Notes: generated by a model from the sequence alone, not told the origin. A stretch of DNA of 60,854 bases from Bolinopsis microptera (GCF_026151205.1 NW_026971787.1:1-60854); one strand, 5' to 3'; positions 19,259 through 32,284 are shown, counted from the stretch's first letter. Translations and numbers: made by a program.

Positions 19259-21920
19259 CGAGTGTCCAGTTCCCAGTTTTAAATCATGTTTGGACTTCAT
19301 TGACCAGTACATTGCCAGTGGCGATGGCGAATACCGGCTATCACTTCTTGGAGACTTTAATATTCCCCTCATTGGCTGGTCCACTAATTCTATCTTACCC
19401 GGTGGTTCCTCATGTTCAACTTACAGTGCAGCTCTTTTACTTGACTTCATGTCTGAGAATCTATGTACTCAACATGTGCTGGAACCCACCCGACTCAGAA
19501 ATGTATTAGATCTGTACATTTCAAACTCAGAGGATCTAGTTTCTCACGTCTCTATTTCGGACACTCCACTATCAGATCACAGACGTGTAGAGATATTTCT
19601 GTCTTACAATCCTTGTTCTCCTACTCATTCAGATCCTCCGGATTTCATTGATTCTTCGTTTAGAAGCTTAGACTTTAATAAAGCAGATTTTTCATCGATC
19701 AATGACATGCTCTCATCTGTTGACTGGGCTCAACTCATCAACCTTTGCGACAAAGAGGATTTTCCAGAGCTATTCACTCTTATTACTCTACAAATCTGCC
19801 AGATTGGCTGTCCGAAGAAGATCCCTCCCAAAACCCAAACTCGCTCATCTGTGCGCATCCCCTCTCGCAGAAAACGAAAGCTTCAAACCCAGCTAGAGGC
19901 TGCAAAAATTAATCCCCATAGCCCTCCAACACAGATTGAATCTTTGAACCGGAAACTTGCTCTCGCTCATATGGATATTCGTGATGCCATCAACCAGGAT
20001 CTCCTGTACCGTGAACAGCAAGCCGTAAGCAAGGTAAAAGAAAATCCCAAGTATTTCTATAGTTACGCTAAGAAATTTTCGAAGAAGAAAAGCAACATCA
20101 GCATGCTTTTTGATGGAAACGGTGCCATCAAATCAAATCCAAAAGATATTGCCAACCTTTTGCAGAATCAGTTCTTGTCAGTATTCAGTGATCCTTCGAA
20201 AACTCGGATCGACTCTGCTTCTTTCAGTCCCCCTCCAATCAAGCATCCTTTTACTGACGATATGCTGAATTTCTCCGTGGACGACATCATTAAGGCCATT
20301 GAAGACATCAAACCTAATGCTGCATCAGGTCCTGACGAAATTCCAGTCACCCTTCTCAAGAACTGCAAGAAAGCCCTAGCAGAACCAATGCACATCATCT
20401 GGTCCCGCTCTTTAGTTACTGGGGAGGTCCCTAGTTTCTATAAGTTCTCACACGTATTTCCTCTCCACAAGAAGGATAGTCGAGCCAAACCAGCTAACTA
20501 CCGACCTATATCACTCACCTCTCATGTGGTTAAAGTATACGAGAGGGTGATAAGAAAAAAGCTGGTAAACTATTTGGAGATCAATAACCTCATCTGTAGT
20601 AAGCAGCACGGATTTAGATCTGGCCGGAGTTGCCTTACTCAACTTCTCCACCATTTTGATGACGTTTTGGATTCTCTGAGCAACAATTCAGATTTTGATT
20701 CAATATACCTCGACTATGCCAAGGCTTTCGATAAAGTCGATCACAAACTCCTACTGAGAAAGCTCCAACTCTATGGAATCCATCCTAAAATCATAAAGTG
20801 GATAGAATCTTTCCTCTCAGACCGGAAACAAGCAGTTGTTGTTGACGGTCATCTGTCCATCCTTGCACTGATAATCAGCGGAGTTCCACAAGGTACGGTT
20901 TTGGGGCCGATCCTTTTCTTGATTTTTATCAATGATATCGAACATTGTATCATGCACTCTATAATTCGATGTTTTGCTGATGACACTCGCATATCCATTG
21001 CTATCAAATCGGAGCATGACGTCAAGCTCCTCCAAGAAGATCTGCAAAATGTCATTGACTGGTCTGAAAGAAATAATATGGCCCTTCACAAAGACAAATT
21101 TGAGTACATGTGTCATAAATTCAACCACCAATATGTACTATCTGAACTTCCATTTGTGGTTGAACACTATCAATACTCAGTTTCCAAAGACACTATACTT
21201 GAGCCAATACATCAGCTCAGGGATTTAGGCGTCATAGTGTCAAGTGATCTCTCTTGGTCCCCTCACATACGAGCCATTGCAGATAAAGCTCGCCAAAAAG
21301 CATCATGGGTTCTCAGTGTATTTCACACACGATCTCACTCCATCATGCTGACGCTATACAAATCAATGGTTCGAAGTCTGATTGAATATTGCTGTCCATT
21401 ATGGCATCCCTCAAAAATCAGCGATATCCAAGAACTGGAGAGTGTACAGAAAGCATTCACCGCCAGAATATCAGGAATGCGCGATCTCCACTACTGGGAT
21501 CGCCTGGTCTATCTATCTCTGATGTCTCTTCAACGAAGGCGGGAGCGATTCATCATTCTCCATATGTGGAAAATCCTCCACGGAAAGACCAGCAATGATC
21601 TGAACGTTCTATTTGTTTCACGCCCAAGGCTTGGAAACCTTGCAGTAATTCCATCAAAACGTAGAACCAGTTCAACAGCAAACCTCACCTTGTTTGACAA
21701 CTCATTTGCAGTTCAGGGACCTAAATTGTGGAATGCAATCCCCTACCATCTGAATGTCATTCAAGATCTAGAGCACTTCAAAGATAAGCTCACAAAGTTC
21801 ATGTTGTCTCTCCCTGATAAGCCGCCGATCAGGGGATATACTCCTCCAAATACGAACTCTCTGCTGTGCTGGCGCAACGAGCGAGACTCTACTTCGCTAT
21901 GGGGTGGTCAGAAGATGTGA
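19259..21920 (+). CDS. LINE 2 ORF2, endonuclease C-terminus and reverse transcriptase
   Basis: It resumes the interrupted ORF with LLGDFNIPLIGW (catalytic Asp-Asn), then SDHRRVEIF, the end of the endonuclease. RT motifs follow: ANYRPISLTSHVVKV, KQHGFRSGRSCL, DYAKAFDKVDH, SGVPQGTVLGP and FADDTRIS. The C-terminus is WNAIPYHL through GGQKM. The frame has no stops over about 885 codons, so LINE 2 decayed only by the insertion. The ATG at 19224 lies in the inserted element and is not a natural start. Confidence 0.9.
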
Positions 21921-21999
21921 TGGCCCCGTCAAGTCTTGACGAAACTCAACATAGGTCACATAGGTAGGTAACTAGATAGCAAGCAGAACTGCTGTTACT

Positions 22000-22912
22000 G
22001 GTTTTTAAACTGAGGTGCTACTACTACTACTACTACATGTGCGTAACACGTGATGCCCAAATAAGGATATAGCTATAACTGCAGTAATATGTTTATGTAG
22101 CGGTTAGTGGGGGGTACATGTCAGGTAGTGTTACTGCTCTATCTATCACTGTAAATAAGCGCAACAATACAAATGAAAAAGAATTAAAGTCACTATCACA
22201 GCATAGGATAACGTGAAGACAAATTTAAATGTATCCAATAAATAACTAAACTGAAAGCTGAGTAGATGAAACGATAGATGTGTCCTAAAACCAGGCAGTG
22301 AACTACAGAAATGAAAACTAAAAGATATTATACAGTCTATAATGAACTCAGAACTAACTAAAAGATATTATACAGTCTATAATGAACTCAGAACTAACTA
22401 AAATATATTACAGTCTATAGCGAAATAAAGTAAAATAAAATCTACAGTGAACTATATTCTAACAGTGATAATAGAAACTATGATATAACAGTCTATCAAT
22501 AGACCACGAAACTACAAAGAAACCACACAAGCTCTGACACTACAGTAACCTTGAATACAGTCTTGCAAGCAATCACAAGCATGAGCCTGGGTAGGCTGGG
22601 TTGTAAACCCCTCGACCAATCAGAGCGCAGTATTGTACCACGTGACACATCTCCACCAATCAGGGAGCTCGTTTGTAGAGCGTGTCAAGTTTGCTGAGCG
22701 GGGGATGTAATGATATTGGCTGGGTACATTAGAAGGAGGAGGAGGAGAGCAGGGCCTGCTTCTTAAGCTTTCTTAGTGATACACTCTCCTTCCATACCCA
22801 TTACCCACTGTGTATCACAACTGTGCTCTGGGTATATTTAATTAAAGTAGTCACACTATCAGTACTTTAATGAAGTACCCGGGGCCGGGTTGATAGCCGG
22901 TTCTCTGACTGA
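22000..22912. other. intron, no recognisable gene
   Basis: It contains a short ACT repeat (22020-22036), a 39-40 bp duplicated unit (CTAAAAGATATTATACAGTC, about 22317-22400) and a CACGTGATGCCCAAATAAG copy related to 10788. No exon is seen. Confidence 0.5.
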
Positions 22913-22931
22913 TTTCATACTAAATAAGATA

Positions 22932-23515
22932 CCTTACAAGACATTTTTGTGGCGGACCAATGTGCGACGACCGAAATTTTGGCGGTCCGAAAATATGGCG
23001 AAATTGAACAAAAACCGTCACATTTCGGACGTCACAGAAAATAAGGGTATTTTTCATCATTTTGTTTTCTGACACAAAGGAAATTCAAAATTTTCTAAAA
23101 ATCGGTAAAATCATGTTGAAACAAAATGAAACTTATAAATCGATTTCTTCATCTTCCTCAGCTCTAAGGGGTCCGGCTCGAATCTTTCAGTTTCACTTAT
23201 TAAGTTTGGTATTAAATTGTTTATCTTGACTTAGTCTATAAGACGTTTATGTTAGCACATAAATGTAATTTATTGTAAATTTAAAACGTATAACTTGACA
23301 TTAAATTCATCATGGAATATTGTGTTTATTTGTCCCACCATCATATCACTAACTTTTCAAGAACAAAATGAATCGATGAAGCCACAATTATTGGAATAAG
23401 CTAAAAATAATGCGACGGATTCTATTACGACGACCGAAATTTTGGCGGTCCGAAAATATGGCGAAATTTCGGGAAAACCGTCGCATTTCGTACGTTATAA
23501 AAATGTCTTGTAAGG
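22932..23515. mobile_element. TA-duplicating inverted-repeat element, family CCTTAC copy 1
   Basis: The terminal inverted repeats read CCTTACAAGACATTTTTGT and ATAAAAATGTCTTGTAAGG, with TA on each side (22930-22931, 23516-23517). A subterminal direct repeat (CCGAAATTTTGGCGGTCCGAAAATATGGCGAAATT-like, at about 22970 and 23430) is found near both ends. There is no transposase, so it is a MITE of the Tc1/mariner type. It sits inside the 33-bp array 23518-24180, whose unit start (ACTAAATAAGATA) lies to its left. Confidence 0.85.
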
Positions 23516-23517
23516 TA

Positions 23518-24180
23518 GTACAGTAGTAGTAAGTAATACTAAATAAGATAGTACAGTAGTAGTAAGTAATACAAAATAAGATAGTACAGTAGTAGTAAGT
23601 AATACTAAATAAGATAGTACAGTAGTAGTAAGTAATACAAAATAAGATAGTACAGTAGTAGTAAGTAATACAAAGTAAGATAGTACAGTAGTAGTAAGTA
23701 ATACTAAATAAGATAGTACAGTAGTAGTAAGTAATACTAAATAAGATAGTACAGTAGTAGTAATTAATACTAAATAAGATAGTACAGTAGTAGTAGTAAT
23801 TAATACTAAATAAGATAGTACAGTAGTAGTAAGTAATACTAAATAAGATAGTACAGTAGTAGTAAGTAATACTAAATAAGATAGTACAGTAGTAGTAATT
23901 AATACTAAATAAGATAGTACAGTAGTAGTAAGTAATACTGAATAAGATAGTACAGTAGTAGTAAGTAATACTAAATAAGATAGTACAGTAGTAGTAAGTA
24001 ATACTAAATAAGATAGTACAGTAGTAGTAAGTAATACTAAATAAGATAGTACAGTAGTAGTAAGTAATAATAAATAAGATAGTACAGTAGTAGTAATTAA
24101 TACTAAATAAGATAGTACAGTAGTAGTAAGTAATACTAAATAAGATAGTACAGTAGTAGTAAGTAATACTAAATAAGATA
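23518..24180. repeat. 33-bp tandem array
   Basis: There are about 20 copies of GATAGTACAGTAGTAGTAAG followed by TAATACTAAATAA. Variants with TAATTAATA or an extra TAG are shared between non-adjacent units. Translation on the minus strand (SYLVLLTTTVL repeats) is an artefact of the 33-bp period. Confidence 0.95.
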
Positions 24181-24625
24181 ACGATAAATACACACTAAAA
24201 GCTGGAGACCAGTTTTGCAAGGTTGTGAAGTAGGGAGGTGACAGTAACCATGGTAACAAAGAGGTGACAGTGATAATTTGTCTGATCTGTGATATGATCT
24301 AAGTTGGTGTGATTAACAAGTGTAGTGTACCCCCCTGTATCTAATCTAGTTGAACCCTGCTGAGGTTTAGGGTATTTTATTTGTGACATCTCAAATAATT
24401 GTCCCAAACACATAATACACGTTTTGAACATGTCCCTTCCAGACATCAAGATACCATCCACAAATAATAAGAAGTGTTATCTAAATATTAACAGTTCTCC
24501 GGTAAAGATAATGATAACCCCGCCTGTACGTGTCGAGATCATAATATTAGCCTCACTTGATATTATCAGGTTGAGGAATCCTGGAGTTTCTGGAATGTTT
24601 AAATAATTTCTGACACCCAATTTGT

Positions 24626-24737
24626 TAGGAATCTCTCAAAATACTGATGAAGTGAGAGATTCCGTAAAACTAGTCAATACCCGTACAACACAACACTGCT
24701 CATATTCACTAGATATGAGCAGTACTGTGTTGTGTAC
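24626..24737. other. two adjacent hairpins
   Basis: Hairpin 1 pairs GGAATCTCTC with GAGAGATTCC across 16 bases. Hairpin 2 (24683-24737) pairs GTACAACACAACACTGCTCAT with its near-complement, leaving a 7-base loop (about 23 paired bases, two bulged). It could be a small palindromic element or a small-RNA precursor; nothing here decides. Confidence 0.6.
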
Positions 24738-25029
24738 TATTATCTGGATACCTGTTCACTTATTACCTTATATTTCTTATAACGTTTTAATATATTGACG
24801 TTTAGAATTCGGCCATCAATTTATGGGCTATCAGTTAAACCACATCGCCTAATATTATAGTATATAGTGCAGAACACTGTGGACCACTGTGACAAACTGT
24901 GCACCACTGTGACACACCGCCTAATATAATATAGTCGTGCAGATTAAGATCAAATTCTGAATATTCTGATCATTTTTCTGAATATTCTGATCATTTCACA
25001 TTAAATCTAAAGTTACATTTTACATTTTG

Positions 25030-25166
25030 GTTTCAGAATTAGGTGGGCCATAATAAACTTTACATCGAGGTGGGCCATATCAAACCTTACATTTAGGTGG
25101 GCCATATTAAACCTTACATTTAGGTGGGCCATATTAAACCTTACATTTAGGTGGGCCATATTAATT
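25030..25166. repeat. 27-bp tandem repeat, five copies
   Basis: The unit is ACATTTAGGTGGGCCATATT plus AAACCTT. The first copies vary (CATCGAGGTGGGCC), the later ones are identical. A short TTGGTTAGTAA repeat follows. Confidence 0.9.
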
Positions 25167-25716
25167 AGTATGTCTGATAAAGTTATTGGTTAGTAATTGG
25201 TTAGTAATTGGTTAGTAATTGGACTGTACTCACTAGTCAGGTCGGGCCCTCTTCAAACGTTATCTTTAACTTTATTGTTAATCTGACCTAGTCTTATCTT
25301 TCAGATATTGTTTGGTTGAGGGCAGTCCTTTGAGCCAGTACTCAAAAGGTCGGTGACTAAAGAGAAAGAGGAGATATGAATTATGAGGTGTGGCTGCTGG
25401 GCCGTGCAACAAGTTGGGTTATTCTAACACTAAATTAGTTTACTGAAATGAAATATTGTGCGGGTACTAAAATAAACTCGTTATGAAAGACTGCGGAGTA
25501 TTTAGCTTAAAATAACATATTATTGTAATGAAAGATTCTGGGAGTAAGTTCTAAACTGGTACTTGTTAAAACAATACGCTAAGGACGATGACAGTTCTTA
25601 TGTGATATGTGACTATCATATTATAATATAGTATATACAATACATAATAATATCATATAATATAAATATGTGACAAGTAGACAACAGATTGCAGTCTCTT
25701 ATAATTTTAATCATTT

Positions 25717-28125
25717 GGGGGGGGGGTCAACCTCATTTTACCTCATTTTACCTCATCCCAATTTTGCCTTTTTTGGCTGGCCTCGTGAGGTAAAATGAGG
25801 TAAATCTCGGCAAAAATTTTAACAGGTAAAATTCTCTAAATCGTCAATTTAGTCACGAAGGAGTATGGAAGGAGTTCTAAATGTGTGCTCCTCTAATATA
25901 AACAGTAAGAAATGGTTAACTTTAGTCGAGGTCTCAGGTCTCTACAATGTCGGGAAGTTCCTGCAGGAATTTGCGCATTGCGCTTGAAGCGCAAGATTCA
26001 CAGCGCCAAAAGCGAAGGTCGTAGAGACATGAGACCTTGACTAAAGTTAACCATTTCATACCATTGCTATAAGAGTATGCCACTTTCAGAGTCCTGAACA
26101 CACTCCCATATCTCTTAATCGTCGATTATATGAATTTTACCTTTTAAAATATATCATCTTTTACTGATATCATTTTAGTTTAACACTGTTAGTTTTAAAA
26201 AAGAAAATAATACTTCACACCAAACTAACACACAATATTCAGAGAATATAAAAAGGAAGATTTTCTTGGAGACCTGGATCGAGCATCAAAATAGTGTACA
26301 TTGCTACTGTCATTGTCAAGACTCAAGAATAAGAGGGTCTAGTTGTGCCCAGTTGTGGGATTATGCTGGATAACAGATATGATAAGTGGTAACATCCTAC
26401 AAAAGAATGTTAGCTTACTAAGGAATTTTCCTCTTACCGAATCATACAAGAAGTTAACTAAGTTCCTCCTAGTCCTAAGCATTATCTTGTTTCAGAGGGA
26501 ATGAGTGATTTAAAAAGATGAGGCCGAAGAGTTAGTTGTGAAGAAGGCATTTGTACTCTGTAATTTCTAAGCAAATTTTTTTCGATATTTATAGCTATTT
26601 ACTGATCTTGTTTTGACGTATCAGCAAAAGATCACTGGACCTCGTTAGTTGTTAGTCATGTTATGCTGATCCAGTTAGTGACAAGCTATGAAGTAATCAT
26701 TCGACCTCATTTAATACTGATCCTATCAATGACGAGCTATGTCTACCTTAATTGGAACTTGCTGACTGCATTGGAAAATGGAGAACAATCGAGAAATGAT
26801 AATCAGTGCCAGGATATAATCAAAGTTGAATTTGGAATCCAAGGAAAACCTTCCTTTTTTATATTATCATATTGTGCGTTAGTTTGGTGTGAAGTATTAT
26901 GTTAAAAACAAAAATTAACAGTGTTAAACTAAATTGATATCAGTTAAAGATGATATATTTTAACAGGTAAAATTCATATACATGTAATTGACGATTAAGA
27001 GCTGTAGGAGTGTGTTCAGGACTCTGAAAGTGGCATACTCTTATAGCAATGGTATGAAATGGTTAACTTTAGTCAAGGTCTCATGTCTCTACCACCTTCG
27101 CTTTTGGCGCTGTGAATCTTGCGCTTCAGCGCAATGTGCAAATTCCTGCAGGAACTTCCCGACATTGTAGAGACCTGAAACCTCGACTAAAGTTAACTAT
27201 TTCCTACTGTTTATATTAGAGGAGCACACATTTAGAACTCCTTCCATACTCCTTCGTGACTAAATTGACGATTTAGAGAATTTTACCTGTTAAAAATTAG
27301 TGAAAAATATGGGCGTGGCCCAAGTCAGTATTATACGAAACCGTAGAGACAAAAAAATTTGTTTGGTTGTTCCCGACCCTATAGAGCAACTAATTAGAGG
27401 TGATATCTAATTATTTAAACGAAATGTGGTTTTCTGAACCGCCCTTTATTCTACAGCGAATCATGAACATTGAACATGTACATAAGAACTTAGAATTGTA
27501 TGAAGTATGAGTTTATATGAGTAATTTATTATAAAATTACCTTTCACTATGCAATTTCGACTAAATTCATGTAGATATCCAATCCAGTTCCATGCACAAC
27601 TGTTGTTTTCATTTGGTCTAGTTAGACACAATTTGTTTCAGAGTGACTCGATAATTATAATCACAATATCAAATTAAGATATCATTTAAATGGTCCATGT
27701 CATGCAATGCGGAAATATCCCCATAAATTGGCAATGCCAAAGTGACACTAAAGTTATTGCTAATTCCTTTACAAAACTTAGCAAGTGCTATTTACAATAT
27801 CCTAATGGATCATGGAAATTGAAATGTCCAATTTTCTTTTCATAAATAATAATTATAATGCGAAGTTTTATTTACCCCAAGTTTGGAGAGTAAGTAGGTT
27901 AAACTGGGAATGCCCCTTCCCAGGGACCACATCACCCCTAATAAACCATTAAATATCATGGGAGACCATGCACAGCCTCGAATTATAGTATAATGACTTC
28001 GAATAAACCTTTTTTGTCTCTAAAAAAAGGCTTAGAAAACTAGATTTATTTACCTCATTTTACCTCATCCCAATTTTGCCTTTTTTGGCTGGCCTCGTGA
28101 GGTAAAATGAGGTTGACCCCACCCC
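25717..28125. mobile_element. layered foldback transposable element
   Basis: The outer ends are inverted: GGGGTCAACCTCATTTTACC at the left and its complement at the right. Each end also carries the same roughly 65-bp hairpin in direct orientation (25735-25800, 28050-28116). Inside are two inverted arms of about 450-460 bp (25817 to about 26270 and about 26838 to 27295) around a 560-bp spacer. Each arm again holds a palindrome with arms near 35 bp (GGTTAACTTTAGTC...GACTAAAGTTAACC). A TCATTT flanks each end as a candidate 6-bp target duplication. No transposase is seen. Confidence 0.75.
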
Positions 28126-28129
28126 TCAT

Positions 28130-30040
28130 TTTTTCCGTTCACACTCTTTTGTAAAAAGACAATAGTGAAAGGTTACGAATGGTCGTTTTTGCAGAAAAAG
28201 AGGGATTTTAGAGAACGAGGTAGGTGGGTTAAAATACGTCGTCAGTCCTTCCGTTAAGTTACCTTGACAACTACACAATTAGGCGCGCGTCGCGCGCAAG
28301 GGTTGCTTGCGGAGATGTGATGTACGTATAGCCAGTAGTCAGTGTATGCGCGGCGCGAGTGTATTTTAATGTATTAAGGAATAAGCCAAATTTGTATGTG
28401 ACATGCGTAGTATAGTGTAACGATGTGTACAATTATAAAACATGAGTATAGTTCACTTTTTGCTTACAATTTCTTAAATTACAGATAAAAATTAAGTTCT
28501 ACCGCAATTGAATTGAATCAGTCACAAGTTTTTACCTATTTAAAACATAATTGTCATATATAATGAAGTGATCTGAGCTGATTTGTGATTAGAGCTTGTA
28601 GTTGAAGTGAATGGAAATTTAGCGTCCGCCACAACGAAACAACGGGCGCAATTCTTGTTAATCATAGGTTTCTGTACCAAATATTTATTTTGTCATTAGA
28701 TTTTAAATAAAAGCGTGGTTAGCAAGTTAGCACAGTAACTAGTAACATTCAATACTTCCACCTTCAACCTTGCAATAAAAACGAGTAACACTCAATACTT
28801 CCACCTTCAACCTTGCAATAAAACAACATTCTCCAGCTGTCACTCGTCAGTTGTTAGATTTAACAGAGATACACAGTATTATATAATATATTGTCAGTTG
28901 TTAATTAATCGTAATTAATAATCTGGGGTAATATATTTTTCTAAATTATCCCACAATTAATAGCAATTATCTTCTCTTATCCGATATATTCGCCTCTCTA
29001 ACTACAGCTCCCACGCACTACACAAACTGCAGGCAGATTCAACAGAGATACACAGTATTATATAATATATATATATATATATTATGCACAATGAAAATTA
29101 TCATTTTAGTGGAAAAAGCTGGTGAAAACAGCCGTTAATTAGATCTTTGTTTGACTGTACCTGTAATTCTGTAAAGTGACCTAATAAACAGGTCACTTTA
29201 CACACAGGTGACACAGTGGTTCACAGTGTGTCACCTGCAGGATCAATATAATATTATTCTAGAAACATGAGGGATCATAATAATATTATTCTAGAAACAT
29301 GAGGGATCATAATAACATTATATGTGCTCAAACTTGTTTACCAAGAGCTGACTAGCAGTAATACGATTTGTACTCTAGTAAGAGTAGTAGTAACGTAACT
29401 AGTAGCAGAGGGTACGCTAAGAGTGAGAGTTGCTACTAGGGTAGTAATAGTAATACAGTATAATAGAGTATTGGTACTTCATTTCAGGTAGAGAAACATT
29501 TCAACCTTTACTTCAGTACAAGTTACATCAGAAAAGAACAGAACAGTACAGAACATAACAGATAGTTATACTTAAATGTTCAACAAAAAGCAGGACTATA
29601 AGTAGCAAGTGTGCAGAATAGAGAGGGAAGACATGAAGAAAGTGCCCTTAAGACCTAATATGTATTAAACAGCTAGCAACTCTGTCACTTACGACCGAGG
29701 TAATCGGCAAGGTTCTGATGCACTGACATTTGGCTGGGATTTATTTTTCTGTTTTTTTGTTGATACATCTAACTAGTCACAGTACTCTAGTTAACTAGTC
29801 ACGTGATCATTAGTTACCATGGTAACACTAATTAGTCACGTTGAATATGGACGGATACATCTTGTAAAAACAACTAGAGTGTGAAACTTATTTCCTTTAG
29901 AAATTATCCTGACAAAGCAGTAGACAAATGATTTTACAAAGGAGTAGACGTCTGCAAAAGATTTTACACTGTGGCAATTTCAGCAGTTTAAACTTAATTG
30001 TTACGAGTTTAAAGTTGTAGTTTTAAAAATAAGAAACAGT
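28130..30040. other. intron, unassigned apart from hairpins
   Basis: It contains a CpG-rich palindrome GCGCGCGTCGCGCGC (about 28283), a duplicated AACACTCAATACTTCCACCT unit (28740-28815), a repeated AACAGAGATACACAGTATTA (28860, 29040), and two hairpins described separately. No exon is seen. Confidence 0.5.
29171..29237. other. two adjacent perfect hairpins
   Basis: GTAAAGTGACCT and AGGTCACTTTAC form a 12-bp stem with a 7-base loop (29171-29201). Directly after it, CAGGTGACAC and GTGTCACCTG form a 10-bp stem (29205-29237). A duplicated ATAATAATATTATTCTAGAA block follows. Confidence 0.7.
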
Positions 30041-30044
30041 TTTA

Positions 30045-30470
30045 AAAATACACATTGTACAGTATATCAGTGTACATTGTACAGTATCTCAGTGTACATT
30101 GTTCAGTATCCCAGTGTACATTGTACAGTATCTTAGTGTTCATTGTACAGTATCTCAGCACGTACATTGTACAGTATCTCAGTGTACATTGTGTACAGTA
30201 TCTCAGTGTTCATTGTACAGTATCTCAGTGTACATTGTACAGTATCTCAGTGTATATTGTACAGTATATCAGTGTACATTGTACAGTATCTCAGTGTACA
30301 TTGTACAGTATCTCAGTGTACATTGTACAGTATCTCAGTGTACATTGTACAGTATCTCAGTGTACATTGTACAGTATCTCAGTGTACATTGTACAGTATC
30401 TCAGTGTACATTGTACAGTATCTCAGTGTACATTGTACAGTATGTCAGTGTACATTGTACAGTATGTCAG
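30045..30470. repeat. 22-bp tandem array
   Basis: There are about 19 copies of AGTGTACATTGTACAGTATC plus TC, rich in the palindromes TGTACA and GTACA. A few variants (GTTCATTGTACAG, CAGCACGTACATTG) are seen. All three plus frames are open by chance, with no splice or start support. Confidence 0.95.
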
Positions 30471-31089
30471 GGTTCATGATCATGAGCTTCATTCATCACT
30501 CAGTCTACACTGATTTGACAGGATAAACAAAATCAGTGTCATGAAAACGGAGATAAAGTTACCATAGTAACCGAACACACATTCCACACACACACACACG
30601 TGCCACTAACTGCGTGGGAAATTCCTAACATTGTTTGTGTTGTAGAGATAGTTTACCCCGCACAAACAGAGTCACCTGTACTTGCAAGCAAACATGTGGT
30701 TTACATGATATGTTACTCTAGTAGTGGTTGACCAGTACTTGAGACACATTCTTTAGTGAGGCCTGTTTGGCAACATGCCAACTAGCTGTTACAGTCTCTT
30801 CTCAGTATATTCTTACTGTACACGAAAACAGAGATTTCAAGGATTTGAGTTAAATGCATGATTTTTAGCCTCACGAGATAATGTTGGTAAATGTCACTAG
30901 TTGTTGTTAACAAGTCTTAATTCTTATTGTATTATCTATAATATTATGGTACAGTGTTACTAGTAACAATGTGTAGTTAGTAGTAATGTTACTAGTAACA
31001 ATGTGTAGTTAGTGGTAATGTGTCGGACAGTCTGACAGGGTGACAAATCAGAAATTTCATTAGCAGACTTGAAATCTAGTGTACATAGA

Positions 31090-31170
31090 GGAAAAATGGG
31101 AGGGGGTCACTACACTTTTTAGTGAGGAAAAATTAGGGGGGGGGGGGTCACTACACTTTTTAGTGAGGAA
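31090..31170. repeat. direct repeat with G-run and small hairpin
   Basis: Two copies of GGGGTCACTACACTTTTTAG plus TGAGGA, each containing a TCACTA...TAGTGA stem. Possibly remnants of one end of a small element. Confidence 0.6.
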
Positions 31171-31367
31171 CAATCATCATAGTTAAATGATAATATGATT
31201 ATCGCACAATGTTTTTTACTGCAACGTCCACTACAATCAGTAACTTTGTACGTGATTCTTCACAACCATTTGGTACGGCTGTTGTCATGGTAACTGTTGT
31301 CATGGTAACTTTGTAACCTTACATTATCATCAGTGCTAGATTACTGATCAAGATGTTTGCACGGTAA

Positions 31368-31808
31368 GGGGGGCATACAACGGTCATTAATGTGCATTAA
31401 TGGGCATAAATGGGCATAAATGGGCATTAATGTGCATTAATGTACATGTATATTTCAGCAAAATTCTATAATACTGACATTAATGACCAGGTTTTTTTGC
31501 AAATTTTGTAGTAGTTCGTGGTCATTTATGTGCATTAATGGGCATAAATGGGCATAAATGGGCATTAATGTGCATTAATGTATATGTATATTTCTATAGA
31601 ATTAACATATACATAAAATTCTATAATACTGACATTAATGACCAGGTTTTTTTGCAAATTTTGTAGTAGTTCGTGGTCATTTATGTGCATTAATGTGCAT
31701 TAATGGGCATAAATGGGCATTAATGTGCATTAATGTATATGTATATTTCAGCAAAATTCTATAATACTGACATTAATGACCGTTGTATCCCCCCCCCCCC
31801 CCCCCCCC
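31368..31808. mobile_element. 441-bp inverted-repeat element with 8-bp target duplication
   Basis: CACGGTAA flanks both sides (31360-31367, 31809-31816). The ends are inverted: a G-run then ATACAACGGTCATTAATG, and its complement ending in a C-run. The interior is built of GCATTAATG/GGCATAAATG repeats and a duplicated block with TTTTTTTGCAAATTTTGTAG. The 8-bp duplication suggests the hAT group, though the G-run ends are unusual. No transposase. Confidence 0.75.
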
Positions 31809-32284
31809 CACGGTAAAGCTAATCTACTAAGCTCTCCTATATAACATACAACTTGTACAGCTGAGCTACCACCATACTTCACCATACTTCACCATACTTC
31901 ACCATACTTCACCATACTTCACGAGCAAGAACTGTAATTTTAAGTTAAGTAAAAAGACTACACAATATAAACTAATGATTTATCATGTAAATGTAAGTAG
32001 AGGAACTTATTTGAACCGAGTCCCTGGTATTGAACCAAGCACAACTTTAGAATTATGTTTCCAGTTTACATTGTAGCGTTTCCAGCACTTTCAAACTAAC
32101 GTACTTTATCACATGCTGCATTGTCACTCGAATAATCTAGAGCATAATTTCTAACGAGGAATTATTCATTCTCTCACAATGTCATAATGTCATATTATAT
32201 TTTCAGAGGAAAGTGGCCTGCGTTGCCGGGGTTACAATACCAATAACTGTGAGTAGTTCACAGTATACCTGCCCCCCCTCCTAG

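Larger units (their letters stand above)
17236..21968 (+). mobile_element. second CR1/Jockey-like LINE, interrupted
   Basis: This plus-strand non-LTR element has the end of an ORF1, then AP endonuclease and RT, and is split by an ORF1-only element at about 17918-19258. It is unrelated in detail to copies A and B: its catalytic box is FADDTRIS and its C-terminus ends LLCWRNERDSTSLWGGQKM. Its 3' end is AACATAGGTCACATAGGTAG rather than CAAA repeats. Both flanks belong to a 63-bp duplication and no target duplication is visible. ORF2 is interrupted and so dead unless spliced. Confidence 0.85.

Noticed and set aside
18955-19509. 184-residue hydrophobic ORF
   Set aside because: It covers the 3' region of the ORF1-only element and runs into the LINE 2 endonuclease in the wrong frame.
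23495-24259. 254-residue hydrophobic ORF that could pass for a membrane protein
   Set aside because: It repeats the 33-bp array period and runs into an inverted-repeat element. There is no independent coding support.
30055-30526. Three overlapping ORFs in all plus frames
   Set aside because: A 22-bp array lacking stops in every frame.
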